Assembly: GCF_028829235.1 (NCBI RefSeq)
Contig: NZ_JAIWJY010000006.1
Location: 124,001 to 188,000, forward strand
From: Tenacibaculum larymnensis
GTDB taxonomy: Bacteria; Bacteroidota; Bacteroidia; Flavobacteriales; Flavobacteriaceae
Direction of reading: 5' to 3'
Length of the DNA stretch: 64,000 nt
Made by a program: the position numbers and the translations under genes. The notes under the pieces are model-generated. The model had not been told where the DNA came from. It searched no databases and saw nothing but the letters and a program-made list of their open reading frames with translations. Positions 17,650 to 25,707 of this stretch are shown piece after piece (the stretch's first letter is position 1; each line of letters starts with the position of its first letter).

Positions 17650-18954
17650 ATGAATAAAAACTCTTCTAAATTTGTGGGCGTTATTGTACGTGCCTTTATT
17701 TCTTTAATGGTCGTTTCTATTTTAGGTATTTTATTAAAATTCTTTATTACCGTACCCAATCGTCTTTTTTTTAATAGACCTATAGCATATACTAGTACAC
17801 ATTATTCATATAAACCAGGACAAAATGGATGGACTTTTGATTTTTTTGTATTAAATAATGATGGTTTATATGTAGCCTTACCCTTACTTTTAGTGATTTT
17901 TATTGCTTTAATTTTTTACTTTGGAGTATTTTCTGCTATCGCAACATTTTTAAATTTTAAAGCGCAAAACACGCAATTAGCCAAAAGAGATTTTATTTTA
18001 ACACTACTTATTGTTAGCTTCTACTTTATGCCCAAATACATTAATATTGATTCTTTTTTAAACATCAATGAAAGAGGTGCTTATGTACTTAAAGAGCGTA
18101 TATATAATCCTAATAATGAAATTTGGGAAATAGGTATACAAAAAATAAAAGGTAATTATATTAAAGAACACAAAACCGTAAGCAATGACTCTTCTTTTTT
18201 AGTTGTAAGAAAATTTAACACTACCAAAATAGATACTGTTTTATTTGAAAAGTTAGTTATTCCAGGCAATAATGTTTACACTTTTAGTGCAAAAGATACC
18301 TTATGGTTATTTGAAGCTTCTAATAATTATATAAAAGCTTTTAGCATGGTTAACAGCAACATCGTTATAAAAAACAAGGAAGATTTAAACCGTATGATGC
18401 CTAAAAAACATCAAAAAAGTGGTATTGCCGAATTAAGTTACTCGTCTGCTCAAAAAAGTAGTATTTATGTAAAAACTAATTATGGTGAGGTATTATACTT
18501 ACATACAGATGATAATTTAATTACTGATAAATACAAATACACTAACAGTACATACTATTTAAGACGTATAAACGAACATAGGTATAAATTATTTGCAAAA
18601 AAGAAACAGCTAGCTACTACTTTACAAGAAGCTGTGTTTTTAAATGCTAAAATTATTTCTTACACAAATAATGTTGTTATTATTAGACACAAAGTCAACA
18701 TAAAAAAAGAAACTCCTTATATCATTTCAGCATATGATACTATAACAGGAAATAAACTATGGGATTTTAATGAAGAAAACAATCCTTTTTTTAATGATAC
18801 TTATGGTAAAGTTACTGTGGATGCAACTTTTTTACCAAACAAAACAATTCTTAGTTTTTATGATGCTTTTACATTAAAAGGAAATGTAATAATCGATAAT
18901 CAAGGAAACCGTATAACACAAGGTATTGGTATAACTAATAAACAAAAGAACTAA
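17650..18954 (+). CDS. membrane protein of unknown function
   Basis: A 434-residue protein. Three hydrophobic helices (about 10-30, 75-102 and 113-133) form an N-terminal membrane part. About 300 residues follow, rich in beta-strand-like segments (DTLWLFEASNNYIKAFSM, ETPYIISAYDTITGNKLWDF), resembling a PQQ- or propeller-like sensor outside the membrane, but repeats are not regular enough to name. Two exact -7 elements (TACATTTG at 17619 and 17640) precede the ATG. It is divergent from the usp gene. No recognised family. Confidence 0.55.
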   Translation: MNKNSSKFVGVIVRAFISLMVVSILGILLKFFITVPNRLFFNRPIAYTSTHYSYKPGQNGWTFDFFVLNNDGLYVALPLLLVIFIALIFYFGVFSAIATFLNFKAQNTQLAKRDFILTLLIVSFYFMPKYINIDSFLNINERGAYVLKERIYNPNNEIWEIGIQKIKGNYIKEHKTVSNDSSFLVVRKFNTTKIDTVLFEKLVIPGNNVYTFSAKDTLWLFEASNNYIKAFSMVNSNIVIKNKEDLNRMMPKKHQKSGIAELSYSSAQKSSIYVKTNYGEVLYLHTDDNLITDKYKYTNSTYYLRRINEHRYKLFAKKKQLATTLQEAVFLNAKIISYTNNVVIIRHKVNIKKETPYIISAYDTITGNKLWDFNEENNPFFNDTYGKVTVDATFLPNKTILSFYDAFTLKGNVIIDNQGNRITQGIGITNKQKN

Positions 18955-18993
18955 CTAGTAAATAAGTATTATTTAGGCTGTTTTAAATTATGA

Positions 18994-19692
18994 TTAATGA
19001 CAGCCTTCAACTGAATTATGAATATCTGTTACAGGAAGTGGAGAAACATAAGGTATTCCTAACCCTAATCCTCTAAGAATAAACAATACGCCTATAAAAA
19101 CTACAACATAAGGTATTGCTTGTTGAATTCTTTTTCGCACCAAGCCATTTGCAAAGTTACCTACATAAACCACTGCTGTCATTAACGGTATAGTTCCTAA
19201 CCCGAATAGAAACATATATAGGCTTCCTGACAACATATTTGTTGTAGTTAGTGCTCCAAAAACTGCCATATATACTAAGCCACAAGGTAAAAAACCGTTT
19301 AAAAAGCCAATTGTAAAAAAGGTATCATTTCCTTTTTTCTTTAACTCTTTTCCCAGAGAAGATTTTACCTTCATTACCAATTTATTTATTGGATTTGAGA
19401 AGTTGTATTTTTGAAAGGTTTTGGGAACAAGGATTGCCAAAATCATTAATACGCCAACAATGATAGAAAGTTGTTGCTGAAATCCGAAGAAATAAAATCC
19501 TTTTCCTAATAAACCAAACAAAAAACCTATTAAACTATAAGTAAATAAGCGTCCAAAATGATAACTGGTAATTTGAAAAAACTGCTTTACTTTATTCGTT
19601 CTATCTACAGGTAACATAAAGGCTATAGGACCACACATACCAATACAGTGGAAGCTTCCTAATAAACCAAATATAATTGCTGAGAGAAACAT
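18994..19692 (-). CDS. sulfite exporter TauE/SafE-like membrane protein of the cbb3 cluster
   Basis: A 232-residue protein with six predicted helices. The N-terminal GSFHCIGMCGPIAFMLP places cysteines in a metal-binding-like GMCGP motif, and the central NGFLPCGLVYMAVFGAL repeats the pattern. This matches the SafE/UreH-like transport family found at the end of many cbb3 oxidase operons, where a role in copper supply has been proposed. Its start overlaps the ccoH stop by one base (TAATG), so it is translationally coupled. The C-terminal CH may also bind metal. Substrate is not proven. Confidence 0.85.
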   Translation of the reverse strand: MFLSAIIFGLLGSFHCIGMCGPIAFMLPVDRTNKVKQFFQITSYHFGRLFTYSLIGFLFGLLGKGFYFFGFQQQLSIIVGVLMILAILVPKTFQKYNFSNPINKLVMKVKSSLGKELKKKGNDTFFTIGFLNGFLPCGLVYMAVFGALTTTNMLSGSLYMFLFGLGTIPLMTAVVYVGNFANGLVRKRIQQAIPYVVVFIGVLFILRGLGLGIPYVSPLPVTDIHNSVEGCH

Positions 19693-20138
19693 TAATACAC
19701 CAACTCTTTCTGAAATAAATAATCTTTATTTTTGTAGTTCCAGGAAACTGTTATGTTCCAACGACCACCCAACAAACGTTTCTCAGGCACGAGCAAATAT
19801 GTTTCGGAAATCGAAATAGGCATTTCGAAATCCAATTGTTTATCAGATGGTCTGTATAGGAACACTTTTCCTTTTATATCTTTAGGATTAAAGTCTGTTG
19901 GAAAATGGACTTTAATTCCTTCAGTAACTTTTTCTATCTTAATATTGTCTTTTAATGCTTTCGCATTTTTAGTAGCATCTAATTTGTTCTGAAATTCTAA
20001 TTCTTGTTGATAGTATTTTTCAGTTACCAAATCATGGTTATAGTTTTTACCTGTACTCATAGTGATTACAAAATACATGATAAAGCCTATAAACCCTATA
20101 ATTGCTATTACTATACCCGTGCCCCAGTTTAGTTTCAT
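19692..20138 (-). CDS. ccoH: FixH/CcoH family cbb3 oxidase assembly protein
   Basis: A 148-residue protein with one N-terminal membrane helix (about 6-27, GTGIVIAIIGFIGFIMYFVI) and a periplasmic domain. YYQQELEFQNKLDATKNA near residue 42 and the C-terminal GGRWNITVSWNYKNKDY are typical of FixH. CcoH is a single-span protein needed for stability of the assembled cbb3 oxidase. It sits 64 nt downstream of ccoG and overlaps the SafE-like gene. Position and motifs agree. Confidence 0.88.
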   Translation of the reverse strand: MKLNWGTGIVIAIIGFIGFIMYFVITMSTGKNYNHDLVTEKYYQQELEFQNKLDATKNAKALKDNIKIEKVTEGIKVHFPTDFNPKDIKGKVFLYRPSDKQLDFEMPISISETYLLVPEKRLLGGRWNITVSWNYKNKDYLFQKELVY

Positions 20139-20202
20139 TTTATTTAATTTTTAGCCTTTAGTTCTTAGTCATACTTACGAAAACTAATAACCTTAGACTG
20201 GT

Positions 20203-21624
20203 TTATCTATAACTTCTTGGTCCTAAAAAATTGGTTGTAGTTGTTTCAATAAGTTTATCGCCACTATACACTCCTATTTTTAGTTTTTCTTTTTCGTCTT
20301 TCATTTCAGATTGATGTAACTCTATGAACAAAGTTCCTTCTGCCAATCCTTGTTTTGGGACTTCAAAATCTTGATGTGTTACCGTTTCTATTTTTCCTTT
20401 ATGAGACAACAATTTATAACTCACATTATCAATCTGTTTTGTTGTCTTATTTACCACTTTAAAAGTGTAAATATTACTAATAACCCCATTTTCTTTATGT
20501 TGATATAACTGACCTGGTAATCGTAAAATTGTTGCTTCTACATCATTTCTTAAAAATAGCATTCCTACTAAAATCCCTATTAAAATAAACAATACTGCTG
20601 AGTACCCTTTCATTCTTGCAGTGAACTTAAAAGGCGCTTTCTTAACAATATTTTCTTCACTTGCATAACGGATTAACCCTTTTGGTAAGCCTACCTTTTC
20701 CATCATGTGATCACACTCATCAATACAGGCGGTGCAGTTTACACATTCTAACTGTGTACCATTACGAATATCAATTCCTGTAGGACATACATTCACACAC
20801 TGAAAACAATCTATACAATCTCCTTTTCCTGTCGCTGCTCTATCTTCTTTTTTATTAAACTTTCCCCTTCCTGTTTTTCCTTCTCCTCTTACGTGGTCAT
20901 AAGCAACATTAATAGTTTTATTATCTAACAGTACTCCTTGCAACCTACCATAAGGACAAGCTATAATACACACCTGTTCTCTAAACCATGCAAAAACAAA
21001 ATAGAAAACCCCTGTAAAAATTAGCAATGATATTAAAGTGCTAATATGGTCTAATGGGTTACCTGTTATGTAACTTATTAATTTATCACTTCCTATAAGA
21101 TACGCTAAGAAAACGTTTGCTATAATAAAAGAGATGATAAAAAAGGCTATCCATTTTAAAACTCTTTTTCTTATTTTTTCAGCATTCCATGCTTGTTTAG
21201 CTAAACGAATTTGTTTTCCTCTATCTCCTTCTATTAAATATTCAATTTTTCTGAAAACCATTTCTAAAAAAATGGTTTGTGGGCAAATCCATCCACAGAA
21301 AATTCGACCAAATACAACAGTGAATAGGATGATAAATACTACTCCTATTATCATTGAAATCACCATTAAATGGAAATCTTGAGGCCAAAAAGGAAATCCA
21401 AAAATGTTAAACTTACGTTCTAAAACATTAAATAGTAAAAACTGATTTCCATTGATTTTAACAAACGGTGCTAGTAATAAAAATGCTAATAAAAAGTAGC
21501 TTACATAGCTTCGGTATTTATAAAACTTACCACTTGGTTTTTTTGGAAACACCCAAGCCCTTTTTCCTTCATCATTTATAGTGCCAATACTATCTCTGAA
21601 TTGTTCGTTTTTGGGTGTTTCCAT
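20203..21624 (-). CDS. ccoG: cytochrome c oxidase accessory protein CcoG (FixG)
   Basis: A 473-residue protein starting at ATG 21624 (METPKNEQ); a TTG two codons upstream is less likely. Membrane helices lie near residues 40-58, 85-110, 160-190 and 195-215, with CxxxCP-type motifs in GWICPQTIF and IIACPYGR. Two 4Fe-4S ferredoxin sites follow: CIDCFQCVNVCPTGID and CVNCTACIDECD. A C-terminal helix and an immunoglobulin-like FixG_C domain close it. CcoG reduces or transfers copper for cbb3 oxidase assembly. It lies 36 nt after ccoP in the operon. Confidence 0.95.
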   Translation of the reverse strand: METPKNEQFRDSIGTINDEGKRAWVFPKKPSGKFYKYRSYVSYFLLAFLLLAPFVKINGNQFLLFNVLERKFNIFGFPFWPQDFHLMVISMIIGVVFIILFTVVFGRIFCGWICPQTIFLEMVFRKIEYLIEGDRGKQIRLAKQAWNAEKIRKRVLKWIAFFIISFIIANVFLAYLIGSDKLISYITGNPLDHISTLISLLIFTGVFYFVFAWFREQVCIIACPYGRLQGVLLDNKTINVAYDHVRGEGKTGRGKFNKKEDRAATGKGDCIDCFQCVNVCPTGIDIRNGTQLECVNCTACIDECDHMMEKVGLPKGLIRYASEENIVKKAPFKFTARMKGYSAVLFILIGILVGMLFLRNDVEATILRLPGQLYQHKENGVISNIYTFKVVNKTTKQIDNVSYKLLSHKGKIETVTHQDFEVPKQGLAEGTLFIELHQSEMKDEKEKLKIGVYSGDKLIETTTTNFLGPRSYR

Positions 21625-21660
21625 AATCAACTATTAAAAACTAATTTGTAACTACTATTT

Positions 21661-22584
21661 TTATTGAATACTGTCTTTTACTTGCTCTTCTACAGGTTCA
21701 GCAACAGTTGGCGCTTGACCTTCTTCTTTATATAACTCTCCTTGAGGTTCTTTTGGTTTTGCTGGAGTAGTTCCTTGTAAAGAAATAATATAACTTGCTA
21801 CCTTTTGAATATCTTTTGGCTTCAACGTTTTGTTCCAAGCTACCATACCTTTACCGTCTCTACCTCCATTAGAAATAGTATTAAAGATATTTTTTATACC
21901 TCCTCCTAAAATCCAATATTCATCGGTTAAGTTTGGTCCAATACCTCCACCACCATCTGCAATATGACATGCAGCACAGTTTAAGTTGTATACAGCTTTA
22001 CCTCTACTTAAATCACCAGCATCTGTTAAAACTGTTACTGTTTCAGCATCAATAACTGCTTCTTTAGAATTTGATTTAAATGCTGCTAACTCTCTTTTAG
22101 CTTCTGCTACAGCTTGGGCGTATTCCATCTCTTGGTTATCTGCTCCCAGTACATGATATCTTACTAAGTATACAGCTGCAAAAACTATTGTTGCGTAGAA
22201 CATATATAGCCACCATGGTGGTAAGTTATTATCTAGCTCTTTAATTCCATCATAGTTATGATCTAATATAATTTCATCCTCTTCTTCTATCGCTTTAGCT
22301 TCCGTCCATTTATTTATAATTTTCTTCGCCCAAGCCCAGTTATCAACTTCTTCTGGCTGAATACCATCTTTTTCCATTTGAAGTTGCTCTGCTTTTTGTT
22401 GCGCTACTATATTTAAAGCTTCTTTTAACACAACTGCTGTTACGAGCCCTACAATTGCTATCCATACTAACGGATGTTCATACAGGCTAAATGGGTTTTC
22501 GTATGATTTAATTGCAGTTGTTATAGCAAAAAAGGTAACTGCAACAAAAATGATATATACTATAGATTGAAAATATTTTTTCAT
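21661..22584 (-). CDS. ccoP: cbb3-type cytochrome c oxidase subunit CcoP, mono-haem
   Basis: A 307-residue protein. Two N-terminal helices (about 5-25 and 35-55) and a third near 125-145 (WWLYMFYATIVFAAVYLV) anchor a cytochrome c domain with one haem site, Cys203-x2-Cys206-His207, in NCAACHIADGGGGIGPNL. MVAWNKTLKPKDIQ supplies the Met ligand region. CcoP passes electrons to the catalytic subunit. Proteobacterial CcoP has two haem sites; only one CxxCH is present here, as is usual in Bacteroidetes. It lies 14 nt after ccoQ. The tail is rich in Pro and Glu. Confidence 0.94.
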   Translation of the reverse strand: MKKYFQSIVYIIFVAVTFFAITTAIKSYENPFSLYEHPLVWIAIVGLVTAVVLKEALNIVAQQKAEQLQMEKDGIQPEEVDNWAWAKKIINKWTEAKAIEEEDEIILDHNYDGIKELDNNLPPWWLYMFYATIVFAAVYLVRYHVLGADNQEMEYAQAVAEAKRELAAFKSNSKEAVIDAETVTVLTDAGDLSRGKAVYNLNCAACHIADGGGGIGPNLTDEYWILGGGIKNIFNTISNGGRDGKGMVAWNKTLKPKDIQKVASYIISLQGTTPAKPKEPQGELYKEEGQAPTVAEPVEEQVKDSIQ

Positions 22585-22598
22585 CTTGTTTAATTTTA

Positions 22599-22766
22599 CT
22601 AATTATCTAAAGGTAATTTACTTACATTACTTATATATTCTCTTTTGGCCGTAAACACCCACCAAAACAACACTACAAAAAATGTAAAGAATATGGTTAG
22701 CGAAATAATTGGGTATATTTCAATACCTGCAATAGTTTCCATATGGTTTTTTACAAACTTTAACAT
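22599..22766 (-). CDS. ccoQ: CcoQ-like small cbb3 oxidase subunit
   Basis: A 55-residue protein from ATG at 22766 to TAG at 22599. It has a single helix (about 16-39, containing FFVVLFWWVF) flanked by short polar ends, the FixQ/CcoQ layout. It starts 5 nt after ccoNO and ends 14 nt before ccoP. CcoQ helps CcoP associate with the core complex. Identification rests on size, single helix and position. Confidence 0.85.
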   Translation of the reverse strand: MLKFVKNHMETIAGIEIYPIISLTIFFTFFVVLFWWVFTAKREYISNVSKLPLDN

Positions 22767-22771
22767 GATTT

Positions 22772-24973
22772 CTAGTTTTTAGCGCTTAATTGATCTTCAA
22801 CATCTTTAATCTTAATATCGGTACCTAGTCGTTGTAAATAAGCAATTAGGGCTACGATTTCTCTATCTTTCATTTCAATGAAAGTTTGTCCGTTTTCTTG
22901 AGCGTACTTTTTATCTGCTTCATAATTTGTTGCAAAGTCTGGATCAGCATATAAGTTCTCTTGAATTTTAGCTCCTTGTTCTTCCATACTTGCTTGCGCA
23001 TTAGCTATATCTTCTTCAGTATAAGGAACACCTAAGCTAACCATTGCTTTCATTTTGCCTTCTGTATCACTCTTATCTAGTTTATCTCTTACTAACCATT
23101 GGTATGAAGGCATGATAGAACCAGGTGAAGTACTTTGCGGATCGTACATGTGATTTAAGTGCCAGCTGTCATTATATTTTCCTCCAACTCTTAATAAATC
23201 TGGTCCTGTACGTTTAGAACCCCATAAGAATGGATGATCGTATACAAACTCTCCTGCTTTTGCAAACTCTCCATAACGCTCTACTTCTGACCTGAATGGA
23301 CGAACCATTTGTGAGTGACATCCTACACATCCTTCACGGATATAAATATCTCTTCCTTCTAATTCTAATGGTGTATATGGTTGTACGCTTGTTATCGTTG
23401 GAATATTTGACTTCACTAATAATGTTGGTATAATTTGCACAACACCTCCAATTAAAATAGCTACAGTAGCATAGATAGTTAGTTTTACTGGTCTTCTTTC
23501 TAACCAAGTGTGCCATCCTTCTTTAGAAGTTCTATATTTAGATACTTTTGTTAATGCTGCCGCTTCTGCTAATTCATCTGTTACTCCACTACCTGATCTT
23601 ACAGTTTTAACAATGTTGTATAACATTACAAATGCTCCTAGTATAAATAAACTTCCTCCGATAGCACGCATCCAGTACATTGGAATAATCTCGTTTACTG
23701 TTTCTAAGAAGTTACCATATGTTAAGGTTCCATCAGGGTTGAATTGTTTCCACATTGATGCTTGTACAAATCCTGCTACATACATTGGTAATGCATACAT
23801 GATAATACCTAAGGTACCTATCCAAAAGTGGAAGTTTGCTAATGCTGTAGAGTATAATTTTGTTTTAAACATTCTTGGTACTAACCAGTATAACATACCG
23901 AAAGTTAAGAATCCGTTCCATGCTAAGGCTCCTACGTGTACGTGAGCAATAATCCAATCACTAAAGTGTGCAATTGCATTTACATTCTTTAATGATAACA
24001 TAGGTCCTTCAAACGTTGCCATACCATACCCTGTAATTGCAACTACCATGAATTTTAATACTGGGTCTACCCTTACTTTATCCCAAGCTCCACGAAGTGT
24101 TAGTAATCCGTTAATCATACCTCCCCAAGATGGTGCAATTAACATTACAGAGAATGCTACTCCTAAGTTTTGTGCCCAATCTGGTAATGATGTATATAAT
24201 AAGTGGTGAGGTCCTGCCCAGATGTAGATAAAAATTAACGACCAAAAGTGTACAATAGATAATCTATATGAATATACCGGACGGTTAGCCGCTTTAGGAA
24301 CAAAGTAGTACATTAACCCTAAGAACGGAGTCGTTAAGAAGAACGCTACCGCATTATGTCCGTACCACCATTGTACTAATGCATCTTGAACACCTGCGTA
24401 TACTGAATAACTTTTCATAAAGCTTACAGGTAATTCTAAACTATTAAAAATATGTAATACCGCTACGGTTACAAAAGTTCCTAAGTAGAACCAAATTGCT
24501 ACATATAAATGGCGTTGTCTTCTTTGTAAGATTGTCCAAATCATGTTAGCACCAAAAGCTACCCAAACTAATGCTATGGCTATATCAATTGGCCATTCTA
24601 ATTCGGCATATTCTTTTGAAGTTGTATACCCTAACGGAAGTGTTATGGCTGCTGCAACAATTATTAACTGCCATCCCCAAAAGTTAAAGTTACTTAAAAA
24701 ATCACTCGCCATACGCGCTTTCAGTAATCGTTGTAGTGAGTAGTAAACTCCTGCAAAAATGGCATTTCCTACGAATGCAAAAATTACTGCATTTGTATGT
24801 AATGGTCTTAAACGCCCAAAACTCAACCATGAAATTCCATCAGTTAAATTTGGGAATAAAAACATAAAAGCCAATAACAATCCTACTGAAAAACCTACTA
24901 TTCCCCATAGTAAGGTTGCGTAGATGAATTTTTTTACGATCTTATTATCGTAATAAAATTGTTGCATTTCCAT
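22772..24973 (-). CDS. ccoN: cbb3-type cytochrome c oxidase, fused subunits I and II (CcoN-CcoO)
   Basis: A 733-residue protein joining two subunits that are separate in proteobacteria. Residues about 10-470 are the 12-helix haem-copper core: WWYGHNAVAFFLTTPFLG and AGPHHLLYTSLPDWAQ carry copper B and haem ligands, and HVHVGALAWNGF follows. After a linker and a helix near 495-515 comes the CcoO part with a cytochrome c site Cys549-x2-Cys552-His553 (EGCVGCHSQMVRPF) and GSIMPSYQW supplying Met. The enzyme reduces oxygen at high affinity and pumps protons. It is the second gene of the operon, after ccoS. Confidence 0.96.
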   Translation of the reverse strand: MEMQQFYYDNKIVKKFIYATLLWGIVGFSVGLLLAFMFLFPNLTDGISWLSFGRLRPLHTNAVIFAFVGNAIFAGVYYSLQRLLKARMASDFLSNFNFWGWQLIIVAAAITLPLGYTTSKEYAELEWPIDIAIALVWVAFGANMIWTILQRRQRHLYVAIWFYLGTFVTVAVLHIFNSLELPVSFMKSYSVYAGVQDALVQWWYGHNAVAFFLTTPFLGLMYYFVPKAANRPVYSYRLSIVHFWSLIFIYIWAGPHHLLYTSLPDWAQNLGVAFSVMLIAPSWGGMINGLLTLRGAWDKVRVDPVLKFMVVAITGYGMATFEGPMLSLKNVNAIAHFSDWIIAHVHVGALAWNGFLTFGMLYWLVPRMFKTKLYSTALANFHFWIGTLGIIMYALPMYVAGFVQASMWKQFNPDGTLTYGNFLETVNEIIPMYWMRAIGGSLFILGAFVMLYNIVKTVRSGSGVTDELAEAAALTKVSKYRTSKEGWHTWLERRPVKLTIYATVAILIGGVVQIIPTLLVKSNIPTITSVQPYTPLELEGRDIYIREGCVGCHSQMVRPFRSEVERYGEFAKAGEFVYDHPFLWGSKRTGPDLLRVGGKYNDSWHLNHMYDPQSTSPGSIMPSYQWLVRDKLDKSDTEGKMKAMVSLGVPYTEEDIANAQASMEEQGAKIQENLYADPDFATNYEADKKYAQENGQTFIEMKDREIVALIAYLQRLGTDIKIKDVEDQLSAKN

Positions 24974-25006
24974 AATCTATTTGAATTTAATATCTATTGT
25001 TAATTG

Positions 25007-25171
25007 TTAGTTCTTTGTTTCTTCTTTTACCAGTTCATCATCAAACAACATGCGAACTGATGGCGTGTACGAATCATCGTACTGCCCTTTTTTTACTGAA
25101 ACAATAAATGCTATAAAGAAAATAATAGCCACTAAAATACTTAGTGATAGTAGTAAGTAAATAACGCTCAT
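25007..25171 (-). CDS. ccoS: CcoS family cbb3 oxidase assembly protein
   Basis: A 54-residue protein from ATG at 25171 to TAA at 25007. A single N-terminal helix (SVIYLLLSLSILVAIIFFIA) is followed by KKGQYDDSYTPSVRMLFDDE, the CcoS signature of a short Asp-rich tail. CcoS is needed to insert haem and copper into cbb3 oxidase. It leads the operon ccoS-ccoNO-ccoQ-ccoP-ccoG-ccoH-SafE-like and is preceded by an exact -7 element and a perfect palindromic operator. Confidence 0.9.
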   Translation of the reverse strand: MSVIYLLLSLSILVAIIFFIAFIVSVKKGQYDDSYTPSVRMLFDDELVKEETKN

Positions 25172-25193
25172 ATCTTGCCTGATAATTATAGTT

Positions 25194-25237
25194 CAAAGGT
25201 AACTGTGAAGGTTTTCTTAAAATATGACTTTTGTCAT
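25194..25237 (-). promoter_or_regulatory. Crp/Fnr-type operator and promoter of the cbb3 operon
   Basis: A perfect palindrome ATGAC-AAAA-GTCAT (25237-25224 on the minus strand), a 22-nt gap, then TACCTTTG (25201-25194), an exact TAnnTTTG. Transcript start would be near 25190, about 19 nt upstream of the ccoS ATG. The spacing equals that at the usp and ccoI promoters. Confidence 0.8.
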
Positions 25238-25259
25238 GTTTGAGTTTTTTTTTCAAAAA

Positions 25260-25287
25260 AATAAAGAGAACTTGCGTTCTCTTTATT
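25260..25287 (-). terminator. intrinsic terminator overlapping a stop codon
   Basis: A perfect 12-bp stem (25260-25271 with 25276-25287) around TTGC, followed on the minus strand by eight T's. The right arm includes the stop codon of the 111-residue gene. Confidence 0.9.
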
Positions 25288-25618
25288 TAAGTAATCTTTG
25301 TAAACCCATTAGAAGGTTTTTCTCTAAAATAGCATAGCTACCATCTGATAGAAATAATTCTTTTATTTCTTCGAATAGCTGATTTATTTCTTCTTTACCG
25401 TAGTTTAATTTTTTGAGTGATTCATTAATTTTTTGAATGCTAGCATAGTCATTATCTTTTTCAAACTCTTCATGCATCTTTTTGTACGTTTCTTGGTTCG
25501 TTCTTAAAGAAATAGCTTCGAGTTCTTCTTTTGTTTCTTTATAATCTGCATTAATACAATAGATAAAAACATAGGTTTGTAGCTCTTCCTTTGACCAATT
25601 TACTTCAAATGATTTCAT
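25283..25618 (-). CDS. small helical protein of unknown function
   Basis: A 111-residue acidic, entirely helical-looking protein (KETKEELEAI, MHEEFEKDNDYASIQKINES, LEKNLLMGLQRLLK). The helix pattern with a hydrophobic C-terminus recalls TerB-like folds, but the diagnostic Asp pair is not visible, so I do not name a family. It has its own exact promoter (25642-25673) and terminator, so it is independent of hemN upstream and of the cbb3 operon downstream. It is cytoplasmic (no signal peptide). Confidence 0.65.
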   Translation of the reverse strand: MKSFEVNWSKEELQTYVFIYCINADYKETKEELEAISLRTNQETYKKMHEEFEKDNDYASIQKINESLKKLNYGKEEINQLFEEIKELFLSDGSYAILEKNLLMGLQRLLK

Positions 25619-25641
25619 GACGTCTGGTTTTTAGGTTTACT

Positions 25642-25673
25642 CAAATTTAATCATTTTTTTAGTAAAAACACAA
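25642..25673 (-). promoter_or_regulatory. promoter of the 111-residue helical protein gene
   Basis: On the minus strand TTG (25673-25671), a 21-nt spacer and TAAATTTG (25649-25642) give an exact Bacteroidetes promoter 23 nt upstream of the start codon. Confidence 0.65.
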
Positions 25674-25707
25674 CAAAAACCACCACAAAACACTAATTAC
25701 CAACTAA

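Noticed and set aside
18975..19006. Hairpin AGGCTGT/ACAGCCT at the end of the cbb3 operon as terminator
   Set aside because: A seven-pair stem with an 18-nt loop covering the stop codon and no T-run is too weak to call.
23508..23945. 145-codon open frame antisense to ccoNO
   Set aside because: It mirrors the membrane helices of the oxidase on the other strand and has no recognisable domain.
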